Shown in pieces: positions 47,761 to 58,555 of a stretch of DNA of 64,000 nt. The notes beneath the pieces were generated by a model that was not told where the DNA came from, did not search any database, and saw only the letters and a list, made by a program, of their open reading frames with translations. Origin of the DNA: Nymphaea colorata (Eukaryota > Streptophyta > Magnoliopsida > Nymphaeales > Nymphaeaceae). The DNA lies in the NCBI RefSeq assembly GCF_008831285.2, contig NC_045148.1:8191001-8255000 (forward strand). The letters run 5' to 3'. The position numbers were made by a program, and so were the translations under genes. Positions within the stretch are counted from its first letter, which is position 1. Each line of letters starts with the position of its first letter.

Positions 47761-48817
47761 AGATTTGGATTACCATTCATGTGTGTGTGTGTGTATATAT
47801 ATATATAGATTGGTATGAGCAAAATACAACTTTGTGAAATTAATTGAATGAACAATAACTTTAAGAAAATGATCATTGGAAAAGTAACTGCAACTTGTCA
47901 CAAATAGAGATCTTCCATCCAAATCAACGCGCCCCTTGAAATTCTCCTGTTTCACTAGAGAACGGAAAAGCCAGTAGAGGCCAGGGCCCATAAGCAATAA
48001 TCGACTCCCAGGTGCAAAAGCCAGTGGTTTTGAAAAAAAAAATACAGCTTTGGCGCCACGGTTTAGGTCTATGGCAATTAGACAATGAGAGGGACGTATC
48101 AATATCTTGTAATATCTTATGATCTTGTCAAATTGGTGTGGTAGTCAAGCTTATGGCCAGTGGTATTCCTTTTGATGTGTGTCTTTTGTCCATGTAATTT
48201 GGATTTTCTAGTTGAAAAGGACCGGCTGCAAAGCAGTGCATTGCACCATCGTAGTGAAGGTGGGTCAGACGATGTCGTTAGGTCCCAATAAGGAGTCCTA
48301 TTTATAAAATACGATATACGACAATAATAAGGGTCGAAAGAGACAGGAATAATGTTAATTTATGAGGCATATTTTTTAACATACTTCAAAAATTCTATGG
48401 GTTTGTTCCCAAAAAAACATAGCCAGAGTATAATGCTATTCTTAAGTTTAACAAGGTAGACATAATCACATCATGATGGTGTTCTTGAAGCATCTCCAAT
48501 CAATAGAAGAAACCCATGAATTCTAACTCATTATTGTGGCTTCAATTCTGAAGGACATCGTCTTGATGGCATTGAAGAGTGTTGAGTTGGGTTGAGGGTT
48601 GCCGTTGTTGAGGCTAATGCAGCTAGGTATTAGCCTCCGGCCCTCTCCTCCCCCTCTCAAAATACAGAAAAAGGAAGCAAAAACGAGGATATGAGTTTCA
48701 AAATTTTTCACATAAGAGCAAATGAGATATGTTTAAATAGCAATTATATAAGTTAAAAAATATATATGAGCAATTGTTAGCCTTGAATCTCAGATCCAAG
48801 ATTGGATGTAGTGGCAT
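47761..48817. other. Intergenic, no gene recognised
   Basis: Starts with (GT)n(AT)n at about 47780-47807. A 110-codon antisense frame at 47770-48102 overlaps this simple repeat and shows no domain. Confidence 0.35.
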
Positions 48818-48999
48818 AACAAATGCCTGATCTAAGATATACAGACTTTAGATATGCAAAGGATATGAAATCTACATATCTCTATTTCTTCTCTCTCTCT
48901 CTCTCTCTAACAAATGCCTGATCTAAGATCTACAGATTTTAGATATGCAAAGGATATGAAATCTACATATCTCTATTTCTTCTCTCTCTTTCTCTCTCT
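48818..48999. repeat. Tandem duplication, 91-bp unit x2, each ending in (CT)n
   Basis: 'aacaaatgcctgatctaaga' begins at 48818 and again at 48909. Both units end in a CT microsatellite, which probably mediated the duplication. Confidence 0.85.
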
Positions 49000-49032
49000 C
49001 TCTCTCTTGCACTCACACACACACATTCATTT

Positions 49033-49162
49033 TCACATATAGGCAGTTGCCCACGCTAGCCCCACAAAATTTTATTTTCTTGTTAATGAATTAGTTGTCA
49101 CATATAGGCAGTTGCCCACACCAGCCCCACAAAATTTTATTTCCTTGTTAATGAATTCGACT
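49033..49162. repeat. Tandem duplication, 65-bp unit x2
   Basis: 'tcacatataggcagttgccc' starts at 49033 and at 49098, with few differences. 'ggcaactgccca' also appears inside the hAT MITE at 35050, so these units derive from related transposon sequence. Confidence 0.8.
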
Positions 49163-49863
49163 CTTTGTGCATTGATAGCCCTCAAAATATATATGAATAT
49201 TCTTGAATTAGTGCCTCTCAACCCTAAATTTCCTAGCTCCGCTCGCACTGATGAGAGCCTAGGCAGACCTTAGAGGGGAGGGTTATCAATTCATGTACCA
49301 CAAAAGGGTCGTTCATATGGATCAACCAATCAAGAAAAAAGATAAAACTAGTTTAATGAGAGTTCGTGTACTTAATAACATATAATTGTCATAGTTTAAT
49401 ACGTACTATTCAACATAAAAACATAAGCTATATTATTTTCCTTTCTGAATGATATGATACATTACGATGTTTATATAACTCATAATGTAATATTATGCTT
49501 TGTAACTTGCCATTTATGCATGAGATCGAGTTCTAGTAAGAAATTTTTCAGTTTCAATGCATGTTTTATTGTGTGCTGTATATTTTAATTAACTTTTCTG
49601 CTGGAGACGAAGACATTGCTTAGCCTTTTAACTTGGATAAAATAGATTAACGTATCTTAGAATTGCCTGATCTTGGAGATAGCACATTATCTCCTGCAAA
49701 TGAAAGATTTAGACACGTATGACAGGAGAGATCAAAAACTGGCAACGAGGAATGATGAGAGAAAACGGCACAGATGCGAGCAATGTTTGGAATGAATTTT
49801 TAGATTTTGTTTCAAACTACAAGATTTTATACAGGTAAAATTTTGCCGCAATGCATGCAGCTT

Positions 49864-50145
49864 TCAATTGGGTCCCCAGCAACTCAAGTACATGACTTTC
49901 CTCAGAGACTCCTCTGCTTCTTTACTCCTCTCGTCTCCCACTCTTCTCTGCAACAGAGAAGAGGAAGGAGAGGAATCGATGGTGGACGACGACACTCTCA
50001 TCAATTGCGTGGAAGAAGCATAATTCCTCCTGCCATTCTGATGGATGACTCTCATCACCGAGTTGAATCTGATGCCCTGATCCTTCAAACCTTGAACCGC
50101 TGCAGCCACCCCTGCTGCTATAACCGCTCTGTTCATGTAGCTCAT
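49864..50145 (-). CDS. WIP-family (DUF3774) small protein
   Basis: 93 residues and intronless: MSYMNRAVIAAGVAAAVQGL, KDQGIRFNSVMRVIHQNGRR, NYASSTQLMRVSSSTIDSSPSSS linker, then RRVGDERSKEAEESLRKVMYLSCWGPN. It is almost identical to the 44.5-kb copy from residue 14 on, with MSYM at the N-terminus instead of MSSM. A longer reading of 49 more codons upstream has no family counterpart and is rejected. The 3' flank (about 49800-49862) shares the 'acaagatttatacagg'-type phrase found after the other minus-strand copies. Confidence 0.93.
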   Translation of the reverse strand: MSYMNRAVIAAGVAAAVQGLKDQGIRFNSVMRVIHQNGRRNYASSTQLMRVSSSTIDSSPSSSLLQRRVGDERSKEAEESLRKVMYLSCWGPN

Positions 50146-50330
50146 CTTTACAGGCTTTCTTCTTCCTTTTGCGCTTATAGTAACTAAGAAAGGCAGAGTA
50201 TGAATGGGAAAAATCGGAACAGAAATTGCTGTAAATGTGTTAGTAGGACGAGACCGCGTTCTTTCTTCTTTATCAGTGATTGTGGCTCTCAATGGATTGG
50301 ATGAATAAGAGTCTCAGCCCAATAAAGCAT

Positions 50331-50421
50331 ATTTATAAAGCGAATCGATGCTGGCCCTCAAAATATTGGATGGTTTTGCAAAACCACTGGCTCTACCAGA
50401 CACCAGTCTCCCGTGGTTTTC
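50331..50421 (-). promoter_or_regulatory. Promoter of the 49.9-kb WIP gene
   Basis: TATAAAT lies at 50331-50337. The perfect 16-bp palindrome TGGTTTTGCAAAACCA is at 50371-50386. A GTGGTTTTC block at 50413-50421 completes the outer inverted repeat with AAAACCAC. Confidence 0.7.
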
Positions 50422-50697
50422 AGCAATACCACGGTTTGCCTGTCCATCGGGCTCCTATCAAACCATTGTGGGAATGAAAAAATTTTCCCCGGCTAGGGAA
50501 GTGTTCATTTAAATGAACTTTATGAAGAGTAGTGAAATTAGGTTTAATACCAATTGTAGAACAATGTTGTGTGGCTTAGTTTTGAGAATTTTAACTTCTC
50601 TAGAACAAGCTTAATTTGCGTAAGAAGGAAGCTATCAGTCAAAAGAACTGTTAGATATATATAAACATTTCACGATTTTTCAATACTTTTAGCCTTT

Positions 50698-50955
50698 TAG
50701 GATGCTTTGGATGACACCATCATGTTTATGGAAACTTTTGTAAATTTGGTTTGAATGTTTGGATGAGAAGTGAAAAATTTTGTTTAGAAAACCACTTTTT
50801 TAACACTTATTCAAAACTCAGTTTTGTAAACTTGGTTTGAATGTTTGGATGACATGTAAAAAACTTTGTTTACAATAAAAAATTAACATTACCTGAAAAA
50901 CTTGGGAGTAAGCAAGATTTTTTGGCCCAATTTTGATGTCATCCATACACTCTTG
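50698..50955. mobile_element. Possible Tourist-like MITE
   Basis: The left phrase 'gatgctttggatgacacc' is inverted at the right ('gatgtcatccatacactc'), as in the element at 39367. 'gtttgaatgtttggatga' occurs twice inside. A target duplication is not clear. Confidence 0.45.
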
Positions 50956-51053
50956 AAATGGTGCTTTGGGGCAATGGAGAGCTTTAGATTTTCATCTTAA
51001 CACCCCCTCACTATAAAATTAGAACAGGTAGATATATATAAACATTTGAAGAT

Positions 51054-52269
51054 TTCTCAACAGTTAATATAAAACTACTCCGCGTGAAACGCTTTGTAGA
51101 TGTCGTAAGGAAAATAAATGAAGCACCACTAAATGTGGGCAACCTGGATGTGCTGACTGTCCGCATGTTGCATCTATATAAAGAAACATATGCCTAAATT
51201 GCCAATATCTTTGGTTAATGGAACAAGTATAGTTACAAAAAAAAAATAATAATAATGCGTGTAAAACACGAGAAATAAATAAGTCAATCATTTAAAACTA
51301 AAAAAAGAAAACCATTGAAAAAGCCAAAACGCAAAACACAAAAAATGTGTTTTTTCCTTATTTTTTACGTTCGTCTTATTAGTTTTTCACCCATCTTTTT
51401 TCCTCATTTTTATTTTTTTAAAACTTTCATAAGATTTACCCAATTTTATTACTTTTCCCTATTTTTTTCATTCATGCTCGCCATATTATACTCAAAAGAG
51501 ACATTGCTTTTTTTTAAACACCAAAGCGTTTTTTTTTTTACTATGATACCAAATAAAGCTGGTACGGAATTCCGCCTTGTATCAAGCTTTGGGTTGTTTA
51601 CCCGATTACATTGGCCACACGATGATAGAAGATCTATGACAAGAATTACTTGAGAATTGAAGGAATTGGTGTAATGGGAAGAGCTTGGATGGCAGATCCA
51701 CGATCTTCATTGGATTCTCATAGCCATTTCGTGCTCCAAGTCAATGAAGGCTTTTTAAGAGTTGTTTGACAGTGAGTGTCATGAATCTATATTGAAGTAT
51801 ATTCATAAAACACTATTACTAAGAATCCATAGATTTCTATGCTAATTTGTAAGGTAGATTTACGAAATATTTACAAAAATGTTGTGATTGCTAAACGACC
51901 CATTAAAGTTTTACTTGCATAAAAGTCAAGAAGAAGGTTACATGAAAGTCCAGAACAAGGTTATCTTTCTCCTGATGCTTTCAGAAAAAGGAGATGCTAG
52001 CCTATAAATTTCAATTGGAGAATAATTCCATACGTATTTGGCTTCTTTGCCAAATTAATCGCCGTTAAGTCCTTCTCTAACTTCATTGACATCCTCCCTA
52101 AAGAAATCAAATAACTTGATATGGATTGCCACATAGATTGGAGTACTATTTGAATTTTCTGCTGCGCTCGTTACATGATCAGCCACCATTTTATAGTGAG
52201 TGTAAACAACGGTAACAAATAACGAATTTTGGCAAGCAAAAAAAAAGAAAGAAATATGAAGTCGGCAAC
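51054..52269. other. Intergenic, no gene recognised
   Basis: T-rich sequence. A possible MITE at about 51758-51903 has ends gagttgtttgacag and gattgctaaacgaccc. No gene. Confidence 0.35.
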
Positions 52270-52720
52270 CAACCACTTATTAGGAACAACACAGAATAAA
52301 CTCTTCTCTCGCATTCTCAAGAGGGGGTTAGAAGCAACAAGGAAGAAGACAACGATTTACGTGGTTCAGAGCAATAATCTCCTACATCCACGGTCGCACA
52401 GATCTCTTGTATTCTCTCTCTTCTATAAACACACGGAACAGACACTCTCAAGCGGCGGCCATCCTCAAAACATAAGGATTAGGGCAAACCCGCATTTGTA
52501 CAAAATGACATATATGCCCTTACATAAAGAGAAAATTTCCCTCAAGGGCTAACGCCCCCGAACCCCCAAGCAAGGGGCGCTGCCCCCCTGCAACCTCCAG
52601 TCAACTTACCGCAAAGTTGGATCCGCGGTATTGCAAATGAGTGTCCACAAAGTTAGATCTACGGTATTGCAAATGAGTGTGCAGTATGGATCAACTTCCA
52701 TACACCAACACCACTGGGAT
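52270..52720. mobile_element. Probable LTR-retrotransposon remnant
   Basis: 'cgatttacgtggttcaga' and 'ctcctacatccacgg' match a phrase common in plant Copia-type LTRs or short LTR elements. The 'aaggggcgctgcccccctgc' stretch is also typical of retroelement ends. It includes a 36-bp direct repeat (about 52612-52683, 'cggtattgcaaatgagtgt' twice). No coding part remains. Confidence 0.4.
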
Positions 52721-53071
52721 GGGCTACCACCAAAGTCGGCAAGAATTGAGTCTGTATCATAATAAGGTAACGACAACTGTTATCAAAGGTAAGAACAATT
52801 GTCACCATAGATCATCTTACCAAACATAGTCTCCTAAAGTTAACCCCTCAACACTCCCTTTACCCAAACATGATGCTTTCCTAGATGTGGAATTGGAGGC
52901 CGATGACTTGTTTTATTGTCTGTCTAGTTTGGTTGATCTTAGAATGGGATTCATTCATTAAGCTCGTCTAGACTTCTGCTAAATTCAAATTGGATGGGCA
53001 ACAAAAAAATGCAGCTCTCTTTTGTAATAGATCTTCCGACACTTAGTCGCCCTGGTTTTGATTTCCATTTA

Positions 53072-53101
53072 CACACACTCTCTCTCTCTCTCTCTCTCTC
53101 T
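53072..53101. repeat. (CT)n microsatellite
   Basis: A short CT run. Confidence 0.8.
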
Positions 53102-53569
53102 TGCCACCATCTTATGCTCACATTTGATGGATTTTACTCTGCACATACACAAAAATCATCTAAAATACCATCTAAACTTTGCTTCTTTTTGGTTTCTTTG
53201 ATGGGCTGAATGAAGGGAAGACCCACAGAATTTTCTTGGAGGAACCTTCAAACCCGCGATCCTCTAATGAGAAAAAATCCATTTTCATCTCATGATCTAG
53301 ATGAACAGAACAATCAAAATGCGGAGAAAACGTTGAACCCTTCATAAGGTAGTAAACCTTACGGTGCATCCGATAAAGTAGCAGAAATCAAATGGTAACA
53401 GGCAGACAATAATAGGCAAAAAAATTTATGAAAAATAAAAGGAACAGGATCTGATTACTGCAAAACTTGTTGTATATGTACTTTCAGGTTTGGTTTATAC
53501 AAGATATTATACAGGAAGACTGCCATCTATGGGTTCTAAGACACCAGCCTCATTTTTTTCACATTCCTT

Positions 53570-53851
53570 TCAATTGGGTCCCCAGCAGCTCAAGTACATG
53601 ACTTTTCTTAGGGACTCCTCAGCCTCTTTACTCCTCTCGTCTCCCACCCTCCTCTGCAACAAAGAAGAGGAAGGAGAAGAATCTATGGTGGACGACGATA
53701 CTCTTTTGACTTGCGTAGAAGAAGCATAATTCCTCCTGGCGTTCTGATGGAGAACTCTGAACACTGAGTTGAATCTGATGCCCTGATCCTTCAGTCCTTG
53801 GACTGCTGCAACCATTCCTGCAGCTATCACTGCTTTGTTCATGGAACTCAT
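53570..53851 (-). CDS. WIP-family (DUF3774) small protein
   Basis: 93 residues and intronless: MSSMNKAVIAAGMVAAVQGL, KDQGIRFNSVFRVLHQNARR, NYASSTQVKRVSSST, IDSSPSSS linker, then RRVGDERSKEAEESLRKVMYLSCWGPN. The NKAV and SVFRV residues group it with the 55.3- and 60.2-kb copies. The start is the ATG after FGK; ten in-frame codons upstream are unconserved. The 3' flank holds 'tacaagatattatacagg', repeated after the other copies on this side. It is the first of the closely packed group of five. Confidence 0.93.
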   Translation of the reverse strand: MSSMNKAVIAAGMVAAVQGLKDQGIRFNSVFRVLHQNARRNYASSTQVKRVSSSTIDSSPSSSLLQRRVGDERSKEAEESLRKVMYLSCWGPN

Positions 53852-53967
53852 CTTCCCGAACCCTCTTTGTCCGTGCTTCAATAGAAGGAAGAAGGAGGTT
53901 CTGTGATAAATTGCTTGATTGGTGTTGTTCTCTTGACGGATGTGTCGAGAAGATAGGTGAGGAATTC

Positions 53968-54048
53968 ATTTATAATGGTTCTCCCCATCGATCTTGGATG
54001 GTTTTGCAAAACCAGGGACCGTGAAAACCACTCACTCCCGTGGTTTTC
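53968..54048 (-). promoter_or_regulatory. Promoter of the 53.6-kb WIP gene
   Basis: TATAAAT is at 53968-53974. The perfect palindrome TGGTTTTGCAAAACCA is at 53999-54014, 24 bp from the TATA box. A second perfect 9-bp inverted repeat GAAAACCAC (54023-54031) and GTGGTTTTC (54040-54048) has an 8-bp spacer. This is the clearest example of the composite promoter in the window. Confidence 0.75.
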
Positions 54049-55295
54049 TCCATAAGGTGGGTGGTAGAGAGGGCGGTTTTATTCCACTATGCAAGTGGGG
54101 CCGGATCCCATGCAAAAGTTTTGTTATTTTGCTTACCATGTTTGATTATATCTGAACTTCCATTGCACATATACGCATCTTATATCCCACTTTTGTCGGA
54201 CGCGGACCGAGGGTCGGACCTGCTGTGAGATTCGACCCTTAACTGCTATCAAATTCGATCTTCAAAGAAAGGTAAATTCATGACTTCACAATTCGAATCT
54301 CTTAAATTCATGGATCTTTCGTTGGCAATAAACTCACGGATCAAGATCCAATCAAGTGAAGGGGGAGATCGAACATCACGTGTGGTGGAAAAAACAAAAA
54401 AACAGAAACATTTATTACTGATGATATCATTTCTAAACATCCAAAGTAACGAAACAAAGCCCAGTGAAAAGCTCAATAGTGATTAGATGGTAGGTTGCAT
54501 GTTTGATTCGACGGCGCTTTGTAGCGCTTTGTTCTAAGCTTTTCCACTACGAACAATGGAACCCCGTTTTGTTCTATACATGACAATGGTGGAACATTGA
54601 AGGCTGAAGAGCACCAAAAACTATTATTGAAGACCAAGAAATCATAGTTGGCAAACTCGCCCACTCGAGTTAGTTCGGATTTACATTATGGTTATTTGTA
54701 TGCTTGATGGAGTAGACTCGCTGACCCAATGACCCGGTCATCATCTATCGATCTGAGTCCAACTTTCCTTGGGAAAATGCAGATGTGCTCCTTGTTTGCA
54801 TGAAATCTGCAGGTCCCAGCAGGAACCCTTCCAAGGAATAGGGACCTCAAAAAACTAATCGACGGCCTGCTTGGTTATAGAGTTTTTATTGTATATTGCT
54901 CATTAATCATGTTTGGACTCTGAACCAAGGTTGTCCAACCTTTCCCATTCATTTCATCTAGTTAGTAAATGGAGTAGATCTAACCCCAGCAGTCATTTCT
55001 TGAAAAAAAAACCAAGTCTAGATACGTTGCACAATCAGAACCAGGGAAAAAGAACATTGAGATCCGGCTCATGGTAGACCATTAACCTAGAACACATCAG
55101 AAGCAGCAATCAAATGATAGCATGCAGAAAGAAATGAGAAGAATTTCAGAAAAAATGAAAGAATGAACAAGATCTGATTGCTGCAAAACTTGATGTATAT
55201 GTATTTCCAAGTCTGGTTTCAGATTACAAGATATTATACAGGGAGGCTGCCATTAATGGCTTCGGAGACACCATTCTCCTTTTATCACGTTCCCT
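54049..55295. other. Intergenic, no gene seen
   Basis: AT-rich DNA. From about 55010 the flank 'gtctagatacgttgcac' is shared with the flanks of the other copies (60000, 62207). Confidence 0.4.
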
Positions 55296-55577
55296 TCAAT
55301 TGGGTCCCCAGCAACTCAAGTACATGACTTTTCTTAGGGACTCCTCTGACTCTTTACTCCTCTCATCTCCCACTCTGCCCTGAAACAAAGAAGAGGAAGG
55401 AGAGGAATCTATGGTGGAGGACGATACTCTCTTCAACTGCGTAGAAGAAGCATAATTCCGCCTGGCGTTCTGATGGAGAACTCTGAACACTGAGTTGAAT
55501 CTGATGCCTTGATCCTTCAGTCCTTGGACAGCTGCAATGGCTCCTGCTGCTATAACTGCTTTGTTCATGGAACTCAT
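55296..55577 (-). CDS. WIP-family (DUF3774) small protein
   Basis: 93 residues and intronless: MSSMNKAVIAAGAIAAVQGL, KDQGIRFNSVFRVLHQNARR, then NYASSTQLKRVSSST, IDSSPSSSLFQGRVGDERSKESEESLRK and VMYLSCWGPN. Two residue changes, LFQ for LLQ and SKESEE for SKEAEE, are shared only with the 60.2-kb copy. They mark these two as duplicates. The start is by alignment; 24 further in-frame codons upstream are not conserved. Confidence 0.93.
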   Translation of the reverse strand: MSSMNKAVIAAGAIAAVQGLKDQGIRFNSVFRVLHQNARRNYASSTQLKRVSSSTIDSSPSSSLFQGRVGDERSKESEESLRKVMYLSCWGPN

Positions 55578-55691
55578 CTTGTTCAACCCTCTTTGTTCGT
55601 GTTTCAAAAGGAAGGATGTTCGGTTTCCGTAAGAAATGATCAACTCCAAAGGCTGGATTCTTTGTTTGGACTTGACCGTCTTGATGCGTGC

Positions 55692-55791
55692 ATTTATAAT
55701 CGTTTCCCCAAGAGTGTTGGATGGTTTTGGGAAACCAGGGGACTATGAAAACCACAGGCCAATTATTAAGGACTTTTCCCCCATGGTTTTC
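55692..55791 (-). promoter_or_regulatory. Promoter of the 55.3-kb WIP gene
   Basis: TATAAAT is at 55692-55698. TGGTTTTGGGAAACCA (55722-55737) is 23 bp away. The outer pair is GAAAACCAC (55747-55755) and ATGGTTTTC (55783-55791). Confidence 0.7.
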
Positions 55792-56100
55792 TCCATATTG
55801 TGGGTAGTTTTTGTCCTCTATGCAAGTGGACAGTTTCAGTAAATGTAAATTATATCTGAGCATCGACTGTTTCATAATTAAATATTAACCATCTCAGATC
55901 GGAATCTATAGTCACTATCTCATGACATAAATTGCTCATGGTGTTATCAACTTAATGCCCATCTGCACTGTACAGTGTTAAGAAAGAAACAAGATTTGTA
56001 TAGAAAGAAGTGATAAGTTTCACCTACCACATTGTGCAAGGGGTGAGTGATCCAGGTTGGATGTGGGGACATAAACCATCGAAGCTTCAAGAGAGCATAG

Positions 56101-56400
56101 CCTTATAATAATGTCTGATACCACACATGCACCTGGTTGGAAGCTTCTTACCCTTTCTCTGTGCTCATAAACAAGGGGTCTGAAAAGATTTTTGCCTTCA
56201 GCCCGTGGGCACTGTGCATTACTGCAGGGAAACCAGGTTCTTTCTTGCATTACTGCAGGGAAACCAGGTTCTTTCATAAGATACTCCTAACTTTGTGGGG
56301 TTGCCACAGTTCTTTCATCCCTATACCTTCCGGGTGCTCCTTCTCTTTCCCCTTTAAAATCCGACACCAAGGAAAGAGCAATTCCTACTTGTGATTAATA
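56101..56400 (+). promoter_or_regulatory. Orphan promoter-like module with 31-bp duplication
   Basis: It contains 'attactgcagggaaaccaggttc' twice in tandem (31-bp unit from 56216 and 56247), then 'ataagatactcctaactttgtgggg' and 'cgacaccaaggaaagagcaatt'. The same module, without the inner duplication, recurs at 61.1 kb, and related pieces are at 42.8 and 35.6 kb. No gene of the family follows on the plus strand. Confidence 0.45.
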
Positions 56401-57752
56401 AAAAACACCTGCTAATAATTAACTGAAAATAATCTTTTTAAAACATTGTTGTTCTTAGATGTTATCCATGCGTTTGTCAATAATTTCTCCATAAGTGTTT
56501 CTTTGTTCAAACAAAATCAGAAAAAATCTGTAAATGAAATGCTTCACTTTGTTCGAACGTTACGTGTTCTGCCGAATTTTTCAATTCTTCATTTCCGTGA
56601 GCTGCAATTTATGCAGGTACTTTTGTTGTTTTTTTAACCAATAAAATGTGAGTAGTTTTTGTCATTTAAGCTTGTGCGCAGGCAATAAAATCAAGTCATA
56701 TGGGATCTTTTCCCTAGAGCGGAGCATTTCAAGACTGATGTCTGGATACTAACCAAGGGCCAGCCGGGAAAAAATCGAAATGAGTAAATTAAGATAATTT
56801 TTAGCTGCAAATCTGATGACAGCTCTGTTAGACCCCAATCTGATTTAGCTGCTGATATCATAAGAACCCAAACTTAACTTCAATTGAAAGTGTAATAACT
56901 TGTTGATTATTTTGTTTAAATTGATATATTGCTAATTTTATTGTTTTTGATATATGCATGAGTTGGATATTATTGTTGCTGGAAACTGCCATTTTAGCAT
57001 GCCTTCCTCAATACAATCTGCATGTAAATCGTCTTGATTTTAGACTAGGATTTTTCATTCATTAGTTTCATCTATATAACCTTGATCGGATGGGCAACGA
57101 CAGTTCTTGGATTCTCTATCATGTAATTGATCTTTTAACGCTTTGCCTCCCGTGATTTGATTTCGACTCTTATTATCTCTCTCGCTGGAAAAGCAATATC
57201 ATTTATAATATAAGGATTAAACAACACACCTACATCATAAAATTAAAAGTTTGGGTGTATTTTTGCTTTTTGATAGGCTTTTTTGGTTTTTAGAGAGGGT
57301 TGAATGAGCTTAAGGAATGGGGGTCTCAGAGGAAACCAAAAGATTGCCTGCTTGTGTTGAATATTTGCCTGTGTATTGCTCATTAATCATGTCTCAAGGA
57401 AGGTTGTACATACTTTCTCATTCATTTGTCTGATTAATAAATGGAAGAGCCCAAATTCCAACAGTCATTCTTTTAGAAAAGAAATTACCACCTTTTTAGC
57501 TTACCAATCTAGGTAAATTGTTCATGATAGACAGTTTATGAGAGTCACACATGAAAATCAACCATCAAATGGCAACAGGAAGAATTAAAAGAAAAATGAA
57601 TTTCAGAAAAATGAAAGAATGAACAACGCCTGATTACTGCAAAACTTGACGTATTTGTATTTTCATGTTTGTTTTATGATCACAAGATATTTTACAGGGA
57701 GGCTGCCATAATATGGCATCCAGGAGAACATTCTCCTGTTCTCACATTTCCT
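56401..57752. other. Intergenic, no gene seen
   Basis: AT-rich, alignable by eye with 61.3-62.4 kb (for example 'gttatccatgcgtttgtcaa', 'gatatattgctaattttattg'). It forms part of the duplicated block. Confidence 0.45.
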
Positions 57753-58028
57753 TCAATTGGGTCCCCAGCAACTCAAGTACATGACTTTTCTTAGAGACTC
57801 CTCTGCTTCTTTACTCCTCCCATCTCCTACTCCACTCTGCAACAAAGAAGAGGAATCGATGGTGGACGACGACGATACTCTCTTCAACTGCGTAGAAGAA
57901 GCACAATTCCTCCTGACGTTCTGATGGAGGACTCTCATGACCGAGTTGAATCTGATGCCTTGGTCCTTCAACCCTTGGACTGCCGCAGTCGCTCCTGCTG
58001 CTATCACTGCTCTGTTAATGGAACTCAT
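57753..58028 (-). CDS. WIP-family (DUF3774) small protein
   Basis: 91 residues and intronless: MSSINRAVIAAGATAAVQGL, KDQGIRFNSVMRVLHQNVRR, NCASSTQLKRVSSSS, a shortened linker TIDSSSLLQSGVGDGRSKEAEE, then SLRKVMYLSCWGPN. Odd residues are NCAS for NYAS and DGRSK for DERSK. HQNVRR is shared in part with the 62.5-kb copy (QQNVRR), as is the GAT(A/E)AVQ phrase, so the two are duplicates. The start is by alignment, ten codons inside the longest frame. Confidence 0.92.
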   Translation of the reverse strand: MSSINRAVIAAGATAAVQGLKDQGIRFNSVMRVLHQNVRRNCASSTQLKRVSSSSTIDSSSLLQSGVGDGRSKEAEESLRKVMYLSCWGPN

Positions 58029-58181
58029 CTTGCTGAACCCTCTTTGCTGGCTTGTCAAGGGAAGGAAGAAGAAGGTTTGGTTTATGTAAGAAATGTTCGA
58101 CTCTAAAGGTTAGACGGCTTTGTGTTGTAGTGGTGGTGTTCTGCCAACGGATGTGTGGAGAAAGAAGGTGCTGAAACGTAC

Positions 58182-58289
58182 ATTTATAATGCGTCCCTCC
58201 AATAATATTGGATGGTTTTGAGAAACAAACCAGGGGACTGTGAAAACCACCGATCCAATTCTTTAATGCATTTCGCTCCCCTGGTTTTC
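58182..58289 (-). promoter_or_regulatory. Promoter of the 57.8-kb WIP gene
   Basis: TATAAAT is at 58182-58188. The palindrome is stretched by a 4-bp insertion (TGGTTTTGAGAAACAAACCA, 58213-58232), but its TATA-proximal edge keeps the 24-bp spacing. The outer pair is GAAAACCAC (58242-58250) and CTGGTTTTC (58281-58289). Confidence 0.6.
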
Positions 58290-58517
58290 TCTAGATGGTG
58301 GGCAGCTTTTGTCTTCTCTGCAAGTGGGCTGGAGCCTGGACGTACAAATGGTTACTCGCTCCACTGTATAATGATAAGAAAGAAACAAATGGTATTCAAG
58401 AAAAATGATCCAGGTTGGATGTGGGGTCATAAATCATTACATTTGTGATATGGTAGTAATACCACATGGATGTGATTGGATCACACAGTTTTAGCATTCT
58501 TTGTCTTTATGATCTTC

Positions 58518-58519
<2 letters not shown>

Positions 58520-58554
<35 letters not shown>
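58520..58554. repeat. (TA)n microsatellite
   Basis: A TA run of about 34 bp between the duplicated gene blocks. Confidence 0.9.

Positions 58555-58555
<1 letters not shown>

Noticed and set aside
53628-53969. A second open frame of 80-110 codons overlaps several WIP genes (35.8, 44.5, 53.6, 55.3 kb) and reads EDEFHEQSSDS-type peptide.
   Set aside because: It is the shifted frame of the conserved coding sequence. It is cut short in the 41.8- and 60.2-kb copies and often begins at or upstream of the TATA box, so it cannot be translated as read.
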